Assembly (NCBI GenBank): GCA_022767745.1 | Contig: JALENN010000007.1 | Span: forward strand, 1 to 64,000 | Source of the DNA: Alistipes sp. | GTDB taxonomy: Bacteria; Bacteroidota; Bacteroidia; Bacteroidales; Rikenellaceae | DNA: 64,000 nucleotides | Direction of reading: 5' to 3' | Shown here: piece by piece, positions 16,374-25,940 of the stretch | Position numbering within the stretch: the stretch's first letter is position 1 | How the letters are laid out: every line of letters starts with the position of its first letter | Notes under the pieces: model-generated | Seen by the model: only the letters and a program-made list of their open reading frames with translations | Databases searched by the model: none | What the model was told of the DNA's origin: nothing | Translations under genes and position numbers: made by a program

Positions 16374-16991
16374 ATGTATATTGCAGCAGAAGAGTGTGCC
16401 GCGCGCGGTCGCGGCCGTGTGTGGAAGTTGCTGCGGCTGCTGACGGTGGCCGTGGCCGTGGCGGCGTCGTCGATGTCCGTGTGGGGACAGGCCGAGCGCG
16501 CGCCTCTGTATATAGTCAACGGCGAGCGCATGAGCGAGGAGCAGGTGAAGGATATCGACCCCTCGGACATCGTCTCCAACACGCTGCTGCCCGCCGACGA
16601 GCAGACCATCGCCGAGTATGGTCCCGAGGCCAACAACGGCGTGGTGGTCATCGTGCTGCGTTACGATACGCCGCCGCGCTTCGAGGTGGACGGCGAGCAG
16701 ACGGGCTACAGCCGTTATGTGGCCGGCATGGTGGAGTGGAATGCCGAGAGCGACCCCGTGGCGCGTGTGATCATAGCGTTCCGTGTCGAGGCTGACGGCA
16801 GCGTCACCGTGCGTGACATTCTCGAGGCCACGGACAAGCGTCTCTGCCGTCGTGTGCTGAAGGCCATCGAGTCGGCGCCGCGCTGGCAGCCCGCGCTCAA
16901 GGACGGCGAGGGTGTGGCCACCGACCATGTGCTGCGCATAACCCTGCCCGAGGGACGCACTCTGCCGCGCGAGCGGGTCATAGCAATCTGA
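16374..16991 (+). CDS. Exported protein with a TonB-receptor-plug-like segment and a TonB C-terminal-like domain
   Basis: A 205-residue protein. After a hydrophobic signal (LLRLLTVAVAVAASSMSVWGQ), residues ~45-100 (APLYIVNGERMSEEQVKDIDPSDIVSNTLLPADEQTIAEYGPEANNGVVVIVLR) closely mimic the plug signature of SusC-type receptors. Residues ~115-200 (VIIAFRVEADGSVTVRDILEATDKRL...VLKAIESAPRWQPALKDGE) look like a TonB C-terminal domain. Both modules normally sit at the C-terminus of Bacteroidetes M56 sensor proteases; here they are free-standing. A GTG at 16419 would give a cleaner signal peptide and may be the real start. Function unknown. Confidence 0.7.
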   Translation: MYIAAEECAARGRGRVWKLLRLLTVAVAVAASSMSVWGQAERAPLYIVNGERMSEEQVKDIDPSDIVSNTLLPADEQTIAEYGPEANNGVVVIVLRYDTPPRFEVDGEQTGYSRYVAGMVEWNAESDPVARVIIAFRVEADGSVTVRDILEATDKRLCRRVLKAIESAPRWQPALKDGEGVATDHVLRITLPEGRTLPRERVIAI

Positions 16992-17059
16992 CGGCCGCCG
17001 CGGGGGATACACGAGGCGCCGTGCCGTCGGGGTGGCGCTAAGTGTGGGCGCGGGGCAAT

Positions 17060-17086
17060 ATTTTTCGGATACATTTCGTACATTTG
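17060..17086 (+). promoter_or_regulatory. Promoter for xseA
   Basis: TTTTTCG is followed after 11 bases by a perfect TACATTTG -7 box at 17079-17086; the first T of each element lies 18-19 bases apart, the same geometry as the prfA and rpsH promoters. It implies a leader of about 50 bases. Confidence 0.5.
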
Positions 17087-17144
17087 TAGTGGAACTTTCG
17101 CCGCAGGAGCGCTGATCGCGGCGGAGGGCGCATGCTTTTTCGAT

Positions 17145-18431
17145 ATGCCGAACGAGAACTACATATCCCTGAGTGAGTTGCAGCACCGCATCAAGGGGGC
17201 CGTCGAGACGGCCCTGCCGATGCCGTTGTGGGTGGCGGCCGAGATTGCCGAGATGAAGGTCAACTACTCGGGCCACTGCTATCTGGAGCTTGTCGAGAAG
17301 GCCGAGCCGGCCGAAGGGTCGCGCCGCCGTGCCGACGCGGGGGCCGTGCCCCGGGCGCAGGCGCGGGCGGTGATATGGCGGTCGCAGTATGCGATGCTGT
17401 CGTCGTACTTCGAGGCCGAGACGGGCAGCCGTCTCGAGGCGGGGATGAAGATATTGGCGCGCGTGCTGGTGTCGTACCACGAGCTTTACGGCCTCTCGCT
17501 GCAGGTGGTCGACCTCGATGCGTCGTATACGGTGGGCGAGGTCGAGCGCCAGCGCCAGCTGACGATACGCCGGCTGCAGGCCGACGGCGTGTGGGACATG
17601 AACCGCGAGACGGAGCTGCCGCTGCTGGTGCAGCGCGTGGCCGTGGTGTCGAGCTCGGCAGCGGCGGGTTACCGCGACTTCTGCAACGAGCTGCGCGGGG
17701 GCGGCTATGCCTTTGCCGTGACGCTGTTCGACGCCGTGGTGCAGGGTGCTGCGGCCGAGGAGTCGGTCGTGGCGGCGCTGTGCGCCGTGGCCGAGCGGGC
17801 CGATGAGTTCGACGCCGTGGTGCTGATCCGCGGCGGAGGCTCGGCGAGCGACCTGAGCTGCTTCAACTCCTACAGGATATGTTCCTACGTGGCGCAGTTC
17901 CCGCTGCCCGTCATTACGGGTATCGGCCACGACAAGGATACGAGCGTAGCCGACATGGTGGCGCATACGGCGCTGAAGACACCCACGGCGGTTGCGGCAT
18001 GGCTCACCGAGCGCATGGCGCGCAGCGAGGCGTGGCTCGACGAGTCGGCGCGGCGGCTGCGCGAGATGACCGAGGGGCGCACGCGTATGGAGCGCCTGCG
18101 GCTGGAGAGGTATGCGGCCGACCTGTCGCATGGGGCGGCGGCCCTTGCGGCGGCGTGCCGTGCGCGTCTCGACCTGCGGCGCGAGCAGCTGGCGGGGGCG
18201 GTGCAGCGGCGCATCGAGAGCGAGCGCCAGCGGCTGGCCGTGGCCGAGGGTGTTGTTGAGGGATGCCATCCGCGCCGTATCATGCGCATGGGATTTGCCG
18301 TAGTGCGCCGCGACGGGGTGGCCCTGACGGCGGCGTCGGCGGCATCGGCGGGCGACCGCCTGCGGGTGGAACTCTACGATGGCGCGCTGGAGGTGGATGT
18401 GGCTGCTTCCGACACGGAGAAGCGCGCCTGA
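17145..18431 (+). CDS. xseA: Exodeoxyribonuclease VII large subunit
   Basis: A 428-residue XseA. The N-terminal OB fold (MPLWVAAEIAEMKVNYSGHCYLELVEK...ARAVIWRSQYAML) is followed by the catalytic domain with VAVVSSSAAAGYRDFCNEL, VLIRGGGSASDLSCFNSYRI and GIGHDKDTSVADMVAHTALKTPTAVAAWL, then an Arg-rich coiled coil and a short C-terminal strand domain (RIMRMGFAVVRRDG). With XseB it degrades single-stranded DNA processively in both directions. Length is normal for the phylum. xseB follows 36 bases later. Confidence 0.95.
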   Translation: MPNENYISLSELQHRIKGAVETALPMPLWVAAEIAEMKVNYSGHCYLELVEKAEPAEGSRRRADAGAVPRAQARAVIWRSQYAMLSSYFEAETGSRLEAGMKILARVLVSYHELYGLSLQVVDLDASYTVGEVERQRQLTIRRLQADGVWDMNRETELPLLVQRVAVVSSSAAAGYRDFCNELRGGGYAFAVTLFDAVVQGAAAEESVVAALCAVAERADEFDAVVLIRGGGSASDLSCFNSYRICSYVAQFPLPVITGIGHDKDTSVADMVAHTALKTPTAVAAWLTERMARSEAWLDESARRLREMTEGRTRMERLRLERYAADLSHGAAALAAACRARLDLRREQLAGAVQRRIESERQRLAVAEGVVEGCHPRRIMRMGFAVVRRDGVALTAASAASAGDRLRVELYDGALEVDVAASDTEKRA

Positions 18432-18467
18432 CACGGCCCGGGAAGAGTGAAAAAAAGCTGAAAAGAT

Positions 18468-18692
18468 ATGGCAAAGAAGAGTGCAACTGAAAAACTCACC
18501 TACGCCGAGGCTGCGGCGGGTATCGAGGAGATACTCTCGCGCCTGCGCAGCGAGGAGATCGGCGTCGACGAGCTGGCGCGCGAGGTGACGCGTGCCACCG
18601 AGCTCATAGCCTTCTGCAAGGGGCGCCTGTACGATGCCGAGACTGCGGTGTCGGGGCTTCTGGCTAAGGACGACGCGGCGGAGGTGAAGTAA
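18468..18692 (+). CDS. xseB: Exodeoxyribonuclease VII small subunit
   Basis: A 74-residue helical protein with the XseB pattern (LTYAEAAAGIEEILSRLRSEEIGVDELAREVTRATELIAFCKGRLYDAE). It binds along the coiled-coil region of XseA in several copies and is needed for nuclease assembly. The position right after xseA confirms the call. Confidence 0.93.
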   Translation: MAKKSATEKLTYAEAAAGIEEILSRLRSEEIGVDELAREVTRATELIAFCKGRLYDAETAVSGLLAKDDAAEVK

Positions 18693-18718
18693 GGACGCTG
18701 TTGCGAAGCTGTAAGACG

Positions 18719-19504
18719 ATGAAACGATTCATTAGATTCATACTCAATGCCCTGCCGCGGCCGCTGCTGCAGCGTGCCGCAGGGTGGGCCGTGCCGGTGC
18801 TGGGCCTGCTCTATGTGGGTCGCGGCCGCGAGTGCCCGCTGTGCGGTGTGCAGCGCAGGCGTTTTCTGCCCTACGGCTATGTCACGCCGCGCGAGGACGC
18901 CCTCTGCCCGCGGTGTCTGGCCCTGGAGCGTCACCGCCTGCTGTGGCTCTATCTCGAGCGCGAAACGCGGCTGGGCGGGGAGCGCCCGCGCCTGCTGCAC
19001 GTGGCGCCCGAGGTGGCTCTGATGCGCAGGTTCAGGAAACTGTATGCCGACGTGCCGGGACGTTACGTCACGGCCGACCTTGAGAGCCCGCTTGCCGACC
19101 TGCACTTCGACATACAGCAGATACCGCTTGCCGACGCATCGTTCGACGTGGTGATCTGCAACCATATACTCGAACATGTTGAGGACGACGCCCGCGCGCT
19201 GCGCGAGATCTTCCGCGTGATGAGCCCCGGCGGGTGGGGCATAGTGCTCTCGCCCGTGGATATGGATCGCGCCGCCACGTTCGAGGACGATACGGTGACC
19301 GACCCTGCGGAGCGCACGCGCCTCTTCGGGCAGTACGACCACCGCCGCGTCTACGGCCGCGACTACGCCGCGCGCCTTGCCGAGGCGGGCTTCGAGGTTG
19401 AGGACCGCGACTATGCGGCCGAGTTTTCCGAGGCCGAGCGCACGTTGTATGCGCTGCCGGCCGACCACATATACATTGTTCGCAAACCCCAAAAACTGAG
19501 TTGA
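18719..19504 (+). CDS. SAM-dependent methyltransferase with an N-terminal zinc-ribbon
   Basis: A 261-residue protein. Four cysteines in CPLCGVQRRRFLPYGYVTPREDALCPRC form a zinc-ribbon-like knuckle near residues 35-65, and the remainder is a class I methyltransferase of the type 11 family (LLHVAPEVAL, YVTADLES, IPLADASFDVVICNHILEHVEDDARALREIFRVMSPGGWGIV). The start is set at the ATG 18719; the track used a TTG six codons earlier. The methyl acceptor is unknown; similar proteins often sit in polysaccharide or methylation contexts. It ends one base before the Rel start, so the two are likely co-transcribed. Confidence 0.85.
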   Translation: MKRFIRFILNALPRPLLQRAAGWAVPVLGLLYVGRGRECPLCGVQRRRFLPYGYVTPREDALCPRCLALERHRLLWLYLERETRLGGERPRLLHVAPEVALMRRFRKLYADVPGRYVTADLESPLADLHFDIQQIPLADASFDVVICNHILEHVEDDARALREIFRVMSPGGWGIVLSPVDMDRAATFEDDTVTDPAERTRLFGQYDHRRVYGRDYAARLAEAGFEVEDRDYAAEFSEAERTLYALPADHIYIVRKPQKLS

Positions 19505-19505
19505 C

Positions 19506-21719
19506 ATGGACGCTTTGCAGAAATATGACGCCCTGCGGCGTTTCGTCCGCGACACATTCTCGCCCGTGACGCAGGCGTTGGTGGACAAGGCTCTCGTCTT
19601 CGCCGACGAGCGCATGGGCGGATATACGCGTTACGACGGTACGCCGATGATGGACCACGCCGCGGCCGTGGCCATGATCGTGGCCAAGGAGATCGGCCTC
19701 GGACGCAACTCGACGGTGGCGGCGCTGCTGCACGACGTGATGCGCGTGGCCAACCGCGAGCAGCCGGAGACCGTGCCCGAGCTTTCGCGCACCATACGCG
19801 AGGAGTTCGGTGAGCCGGTGCTGGGCATAATCGTGGGGCTGTACAACATATCGAACATCAAGCTCAAGGTGTCGAAGGAGCAGGCGAGCGACTTCCGCGA
19901 CATGATCGTGTCCTACTCCGAAGACCCGCGCGTGATCCTCATCAAGCTGGCCGACCGTCTGGAGGTTATGCGCAGCCTCGACATGTTCCCGCCCGAGAAG
20001 CGGCGCAAGAAGAGTTGGGAGAGCATGAACCTCTATGCGCAGATAGCGCACAAGCTGGGCCTCTACAACCTCAAGAGCGAGCTGGAGGACCAGGCGCTCA
20101 AGTGGCTCGAGCCCAAGGAGTATGAATATATCTGCCGCCGCCTCGAGGAGACCGAGAGCGAGCGCCAGACCTTCATCGCGCGTTTCCTGCAGCCCATCAT
20201 CGAGAAGATCGACCGCCAGGGCATCCGCTATCATGTCAAGAGCCGCACCAAGTCGATCTATTCGATCTGGGCCAAGATGCACAAGCAGAAGGTGCCCTTC
20301 GAGGGTGTCTACGACATATTCGCGCTGCGTATCATCATCGACTGCGAGCGCGAGATGGAGAAGCAGCTCTGCTGGACGGTATATTCGATCGTGAGCGACT
20401 GCTACACGCCCAACCCCGAGCGCATGCGCGACTGGATCACCATCCCCAAGTCGAACGGCTACGAGTCGCTGCACACGACCGTCTCGGCGGGCGGAGGCCG
20501 CTGGGTCGAGATACAGATACGCACCGAGCGCATGGATGCCGTCGCCGAGCGCGGTATTGCCGCCCACTGGCGCTACAAGGGAGTCAACCAGGGCGGGCAG
20601 ACGAGCGAGGCATGGCTCGGCCGCCTGCGCGAGGCGCTGGAGGAGACGACCCACTCGCTCACGCAGCGTTTCGAGGCGAAGCCCGCCTCGGGCGAGATCT
20701 TCGTTTTCACGCCCAACGGCGACATACGCAAGCTGCCTGAGGGGGCTACGGTGCTCGACTTCGCGTTCGACATACATACCAACCTCGGCTGCACCTGCAC
20801 CGGGGCCAAGGTGAACAATCGCGCCGCATCGATACGCGACGTGCTGCACAACGGCGACATCGTCGAGGTGCTCACGCAGAAGAACCAGACACCCAAGGCC
20901 GACTGGCTGAACGTCTGCGTCACGTCGAAGGCGCGCTCGCGCATCAAGTCGTTCCTGCGCGAGGAGCAGATGAAGTATGCGCGTATGGGGCGCGAGGAGC
21001 TGGAGCGCAAGCTCAAGAACTGGAAGATGGGTGTCACGATCGACGAGGCTGTGGCATACCTGGGCCGCCAGCTCAAGGTGCGCACGGGACGCGAGGTGCA
21101 GTCGATGATCGGCACGCAGAAACTTGACCTGCAGACCATCAAGGAGATCCTCACGCACTGGGTGTCGGGCCGCGCCGACGAGGAGCGCCGCGCCGTTGCG
21201 GCCGAGGCCGAGGAGCGCAAGGCCGAGATCAAGAAGCTCGAGTCGCAGCAGCTGCCCCGCTCGACCGACGCATTGATTATCGACGAGCGCATCGGCAACA
21301 TCGAGTACAAGCTGGCCAAGTGCTGCAACCCGATCAAGGGCGATCCCATATTCGGCTTTGTCACCATCGCTTCGGGCATCACGGTGCACCGCGCCGACTG
21401 CCCCAATGCGCAGCGTCTGCGCGAGCGCTATCCCTACCGTGTCATGGAGGCGCGGTGGCGCAGCAACGCCGACGGGGCGTTCCGCGTGACTATCGCCATC
21501 GTGGCGCAGGATGTGTCGGGCCTTGCCAACATGATTACCGAAACTGTCAGCCGCGACCTGAAACTGAATATCCGCTCGATGAACTTCATCTCGCGCGGCG
21601 ACGGCACGGCGCAGGGCACCGTCAGCGTCGAGGTGCCGGGCACGGGCGTAGTCGATACGCTGATTCACTCGGTCATGAAGATCAAGGGCGTACAGAAGGC
21701 CTACCGCGTCAACAGCTGA
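19506..21719 (+). CDS. RelA/SpoT-family (p)ppGpp synthetase/hydrolase
   Basis: A 737-residue long Rel protein: HD hydrolase domain (residues ~40-160), synthetase domain with FEGVYDIFALRIIIDC and NGYESLHTTVSAGG, TGS domain (IFVFTPNGDIRKLPEGATVLDFAFDIH), zinc-finger/helical region with YKLAKCCNPIKGDPI, and a C-terminal ACT domain (VTIAIVAQDVSGLANMITE). It makes and possibly hydrolyses the stringent alarmone. The metal ligands His51, His75, Asp76 and Asp150 remain, but the ED pair usually following HDxx reads Arg79-Val80 (LLHDVMRV), so hydrolysis may be altered. A strong terminator follows. Confidence 0.95.
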   Translation: MDALQKYDALRRFVRDTFSPVTQALVDKALVFADERMGGYTRYDGTPMMDHAAAVAMIVAKEIGLGRNSTVAALLHDVMRVANREQPETVPELSRTIREEFGEPVLGIIVGLYNISNIKLKVSKEQASDFRDMIVSYSEDPRVILIKLADRLEVMRSLDMFPPEKRRKKSWESMNLYAQIAHKLGLYNLKSELEDQALKWLEPKEYEYICRRLEETESERQTFIARFLQPIIEKIDRQGIRYHVKSRTKSIYSIWAKMHKQKVPFEGVYDIFALRIIIDCEREMEKQLCWTVYSIVSDCYTPNPERMRDWITIPKSNGYESLHTTVSAGGGRWVEIQIRTERMDAVAERGIAAHWRYKGVNQGGQTSEAWLGRLREALEETTHSLTQRFEAKPASGEIFVFTPNGDIRKLPEGATVLDFAFDIHTNLGCTCTGAKVNNRAASIRDVLHNGDIVEVLTQKNQTPKADWLNVCVTSKARSRIKSFLREEQMKYARMGREELERKLKNWKMGVTIDEAVAYLGRQLKVRTGREVQSMIGTQKLDLQTIKEILTHWVSGRADEERRAVAAEAEERKAEIKKLESQQLPRSTDALIIDERIGNIEYKLAKCCNPIKGDPIFGFVTIASGITVHRADCPNAQRLRERYPYRVMEARWRSNADGAFRVTIAIVAQDVSGLANMITETVSRDLKLNIRSMNFISRGDGTAQGTVSVEVPGTGVVDTLIHSVMKIKGVQKAYRVNS

Positions 21720-21740
21720 CGTGCGCGATCCGATAGGGCT

Positions 21741-21778
21741 GCGGCGGCGACCACTGCAAGGTTGCCGCCGCTTTTTTT
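21741..21778 (+). terminator. Rho-independent terminator after the Rel gene
   Basis: A 12-bp stem GCGGCGGCGACC/GGTTGCCGCCGC with one G-T pair, a 7-base loop and seven T residues. It lies 21 bases after the stop codon. Confidence 0.88.
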
Positions 21779-21818
21779 GCCTGTGGCGGAGGGTCGTCGG
21801 AGTCGCGGGGAAAACGAT

Positions 21819-21856
21819 AACTATATTTATTAGTTGAAAAACTATGTAAAATAGTT
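21819..21856. promoter_or_regulatory. Two phased 17-bp dyads, candidate BlaI operators
   Basis: Four half-sites AACTAT, TTAGTT, AACTAT and ATAGTT begin at 21819, 21830, 21840 and 21851. They form two inverted repeats of 17 bp (21819-21835 and 21840-21856) whose centres are 21 bp apart, two helical turns. The right-hand dyad overlaps the TTG of the -33 box of the blaI-like promoter. This is what a dimeric winged-helix repressor that autoregulates would need, so I propose BlaI operators. No other copies were noticed in the window. Confidence 0.6.
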
Positions 21857-21884
21857 GCTCGTGAATTTTTTTTAGTTATCTTTG
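21855..21884 (+). promoter_or_regulatory. Promoter for the BlaI/M56 operon
   Basis: TTG at 21855-21857 and a perfect TATCTTTG at 21877-21884 are 19 bases apart, matching the Bacteroidetes consensus. The leader to the ATG at 21998 is about 105 bases. Confidence 0.65.
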
Positions 21885-21997
21885 TGATACGCTAATCATC
21901 CCATAGGCCCGACGGCGGCGGGAAATACCCGCGCGGACGGTGTCAAAGGGTTGGAAATACGGCGGTTGCTATTTTGAAAACGAAAAAAACCGATACG

Positions 21998-22363
21998 ATG
22001 GAAAAACTTACGCCCCGCGAGGAGGAACTCATGCGATGCTTTTGGGAGCACGGGCCGTTGTTCGTGCGCGAGATTGTCGACATGTCGCCCGAACCCAAGC
22101 CCCACTTCAACACCATCTCGACGATGGTGCGTGCACTTGAGGCCAAGGGCTATGTTGCGCACAAGTCGTTCGGCAGCACCTACCAGTACTACGCGCTTGT
22201 CGACGAGCAGGCCTTTTCGCGCCGCACGCTGGGCGGCGTCATCGACCGCTATTTCAAGCGGTCGGGTCTCGGTGCTGTCTCGGCCCTGGTGGAGGAGGAG
22301 CGCATCTCGGTAGACGAGCTGCGCGAGCTGATCGACCGCATAGAACGTCAAAACAACAAGTGA
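21998..22363 (+). CDS. BlaI/MecI/CopY-family transcriptional repressor
   Basis: A 121-residue winged-helix repressor. LTPREEELMRCFWEHGPLFVREIVDM opens the family's DNA-binding domain and PHFNTISTMVRALEAKGYVAHKSFGSTYQYYAL is its recognition helix and wing. The C-terminal helices mediate dimerisation and carry the usual protease-sensitive region. The ATG at 21998 was preferred to the TTG at 21974. It lies one base before the start of an M56 sensor protease gene, the standard partner that cleaves such repressors on signal. The inducing signal is not known. Confidence 0.92.
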   Translation: MEKLTPREEELMRCFWEHGPLFVREIVDMSPEPKPHFNTISTMVRALEAKGYVAHKSFGSTYQYYALVDEQAFSRRTLGGVIDRYFKRSGLGAVSALVEEERISVDELRELIDRIERQNNK

Positions 22364-22364
22364 C

Positions 22365-24608
22365 ATGGCGGCGGAATTCCTGACATACAGCGTGAGGACG
22401 GCGCTCTGCATCGCGGTCTTCTACCTCTTTTTCAAATTGCTGCTGAGCCGTGAGACGTTCCATGCCTTCAACCGCCGTCTGGTGCTGGCGGCCACGGTCG
22501 TGTCGTTCGTGCTGCCGCTGTGTGTCATTACGGTGCGCCGTACGCTGCCGGCCGGGGAGGTGCGGACGGAGGCGGCGGCCGTCTCGATGCCGCCCGCAGT
22601 CGCCGTTGCGGAAGGGGCGGACGTGACGGAATCGCCCGTTGCAGCACCTGCCGCTGCTCTTTCTGCCGATACACCTTCGGCCGCTGTGGCCGACGCCGGG
22701 TCTGTGGTGACGCCGCCCGCGGCGGCGGAGATGCCCGCGCGGGAGTTTGAAATACCGTGGCGGCAGGTTGCGTGCGTGGCCTACCTGCTGGGTGTGGCCG
22801 TCGTGGCGGGGCTGACGCTGCGCTCGGTGGTGCAGCTGCGGCGGCTTACGCGCCGCGGCCGTCGCGAGAGGCTCGACGACGGCACTACGCTGGTGCGTGT
22901 CGACGGCAACGTCACGCCCATAAGCTGGTGCCGCAACATTGTTGTCTCGGAGCGTGACCTCCGCGAGAACGGCGAGGCCATTCTCGCGCACGAACGCGCC
23001 CACGTACGCCTGCACCACTCGCTGGACCTTATGCTGGTCGATCTAGCTGGGGCGGTACAGTGGTTCAACCCCGCGATGTGGCTTCTGCGCCGCGACCTGC
23101 GGGCCATACACGAATACGAGGCCGACGCCGCCGTCATCGCCAGCGGTGTCGATGCCCGGAGCTATCAGTTGCTATTAATAAGAAAAGCTGTCGGCGGGAG
23201 GTGGTACTCAATTGCCAACAGCTTTAATCACAGTAAACTTAAAAACCGTATTACCATGATGTTACGTGAAAAATCGTCGCGGCGGACACGGGCGCGCGCC
23301 CTTCTGCTGCTGCCGCTTGCGGGCCTGGCGCTCGGGGCCTTTGCCGAGACGGTCTATGTTCGTCCTGAGGACAAAGTTACAAAAGAAATTTCGGAAAATG
23401 CCTCATCTTTTGAGGAAAATGCCTCTGTTGCGGCTGCTGATGCCGTTGCCGTACACGGAGGCCATACCCCGCCGAGGGGGAGCAATGATGCCGTCGGTGG
23501 GGTTACGCCCGATACGACCCGCTTGAGCGACGGACCCGTTGTGATTGAAGGCGGCGAGGATCTTCCGCCCGAGGTCCGTGAACAGATAAAGGCTTTCTTC
23601 GAGAGCGACGAGTGGAAACAGGGAGCGCAGGAATTGAAGAAGTTGGGCGAATATTTCGAGAGCGATGAATGGCGAGAGGCGATGCGCACTATGGCTTTCG
23701 ATAAGATGGAGGCCTACTTCGGCAGCGACGAGTGGAAGCAGAAAGTGCAGGAGTTGGAGAAGCTGGGCGAATACTTCGAGAGCGACGAGTGGAAACAGAA
23801 GATGCAGGAGATAGAGGATTCGGGCAAGGAGCTGGAGGAGTACTTCAACAGCGACGAGCGGAAGGCGTTGCTGAAGATCATGACCAGCGACACGATACGC
23901 CTCGGCGACGGCACTATCGTCGTAAACAACAACATCGCCAGCGACGGCCGGCCGACTCACGGTGCGATCCGCACCGAGGGCGGGCGCGTGATCATCAGCG
24001 ACAACTGGGGCGATTCGCTCTCGCCCGAGGAGCGCGAGCGGCTGAAGGACTTCTTCGAGAGCGACGAATGGCAGAAGGCGCAGGCGAAGCTGAAGGAGAT
24101 GGGCGACTATTTCAGCAGCGACGACTGGCAGAAGAACAGCGGGGAGCTGAAGCGCCTGGGCGAATATTTCAACAGCGACGAGTGGCGCGAGGCGTGGAAA
24201 CATGCTGGGCAGGCGGCCTCGAACGGCGGTAACGCCTACTTTCAGAGCGACGAGTGGAAGTCGATAAAGGAGAAGCTCGACGCATGGCGTGCCGGGCGCG
24301 ACGGCAGCGCGGTGCCCGAGTGGGTGGCCGAGGCGCGGCGCGATTTGGAACGCAGGCAGGAGGCGCTGCGCGAGGATATGGCCGAGACGCAGCAGCGGAT
24401 AACGGAAACGCAGCAGAAGATAGCCCGGACGCAGGATGCCATAGAACAGTCGGGCGACGATGACCGCCGTATCCGCCGCGAAATGAAGAAGACCCACCGC
24501 GAGATGGAGAAGACCCATAGGGAGATGGCCCGGGCCGAGGAGGAGATGGCGCAGGCGCGTCAGGAGCTCGAACAGGCCGCCCGTGAGGCAGGGCAGACGG
24601 GCAGGTAG
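22365..24608 (+). CDS. BlaR1-like M56 membrane metalloprotease with YFxSDEW repeats and a coiled-coil tail
   Basis: A 747-residue sensor protease. Transmembrane segments are near residues 11-27, 39-57, 132-155 and 309-328, and the zinc site HERAH is at 209-213 in a cytoplasmic loop. Beyond TM4, where M56 proteins often carry a penicillin-binding or TonB-like domain, it has nine copies of [YF]F[ENGS]SDEW-type motifs (residues ~410-635), most 18-24 apart, in two blocks each opened by a similar LPPEVREQIKAFF / LSPEERERLKDFF segment. A Glu/Arg-rich coiled coil with TQQRITETQQKIARTQ and KKTHREMEKTHREM repeats ends the protein. The repeat is unfamiliar to me; it probably senses the envelope or an assembled partner. 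Confidence 0.85.
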   Translation: MAAEFLTYSVRTALCIAVFYLFFKLLLSRETFHAFNRRLVLAATVVSFVLPLCVITVRRTLPAGEVRTEAAAVSMPPAVAVAEGADVTESPVAAPAAALSADTPSAAVADAGSVVTPPAAAEMPAREFEIPWRQVACVAYLLGVAVVAGLTLRSVVQLRRLTRRGRRERLDDGTTLVRVDGNVTPISWCRNIVVSERDLRENGEAILAHERAHVRLHHSLDLMLVDLAGAVQWFNPAMWLLRRDLRAIHEYEADAAVIASGVDARSYQLLLIRKAVGGRWYSIANSFNHSKLKNRITMMLREKSSRRTRARALLLLPLAGLALGAFAETVYVRPEDKVTKEISENASSFEENASVAAADAVAVHGGHTPPRGSNDAVGGVTPDTTRLSDGPVVIEGGEDLPPEVREQIKAFFESDEWKQGAQELKKLGEYFESDEWREAMRTMAFDKMEAYFGSDEWKQKVQELEKLGEYFESDEWKQKMQEIEDSGKELEEYFNSDERKALLKIMTSDTIRLGDGTIVVNNNIASDGRPTHGAIRTEGGRVIISDNWGDSLSPEERERLKDFFESDEWQKAQAKLKEMGDYFSSDDWQKNSGELKRLGEYFNSDEWREAWKHAGQAASNGGNAYFQSDEWKSIKEKLDAWRAGRDGSAVPEWVAEARRDLERRQEALREDMAETQQRITETQQKIARTQDAIEQSGDDDRRIRREMKKTHREMEKTHREMARAEEEMAQARQELEQAAREAGQTGR

Positions 24609-24675
24609 ATCGTACGCCGCGGCAGCGGCATGCTTTTCGGAAACCTATACCATAAGCACACAATATCTAACCCGG

Positions 24676-24705
24676 AGGGGAACGGCACGTCCGTTCCCCT
24701 TTTTG
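24676..24705 (+). terminator. Terminator after the M56 gene
   Basis: A perfect 10-bp stem AGGGGAACGG/CCGTTCCCCT with a CACGT loop is followed by TTTTG. Confidence 0.82.
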
Positions 24706-24763
24706 TGTGCCGCCGCGGGCGCAAGGTGGGGCGGAATCGCGCGCGGCGGGGCCGAAGGTTATG

Positions 24764-24791
24764 TTTTCTCGAATTTTATGCGTAAATTTGC
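24764..24791 (+). promoter_or_regulatory. prfA promoter sharing its core with the rpsH promoter
   Basis: TTTTCTC then GAATTTTATGCGTAAATTTGC contains a perfect TAAATTTG -7 box (24783-24790). The last 21 bases match the promoter before rpsH (55611-55631) at 20 positions. The leader to the ATG is about 30 bases. Confidence 0.65.
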
Positions 24792-24826
24792 CGTGCAAAA
24801 TCCGAAATTGTAGAAATTACCCGCTT

Positions 24827-25912
<1,086 letters not shown>

Positions 25913-25940
25913 ATCGATCCACGCGTATGGCGCGAATATA

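Noticed and set aside
19068-21668. 866-aa ORF opposite the Rel gene
   Set aside because: Antisense shadow with biased composition covering two real genes.
23590-24260. DNA repeats inside the M56 gene as a possible CRISPR array or minisatellite
   Set aside because: Units differ in length and sequence, keep the reading frame, and have no constant spacers; they are protein repeats.
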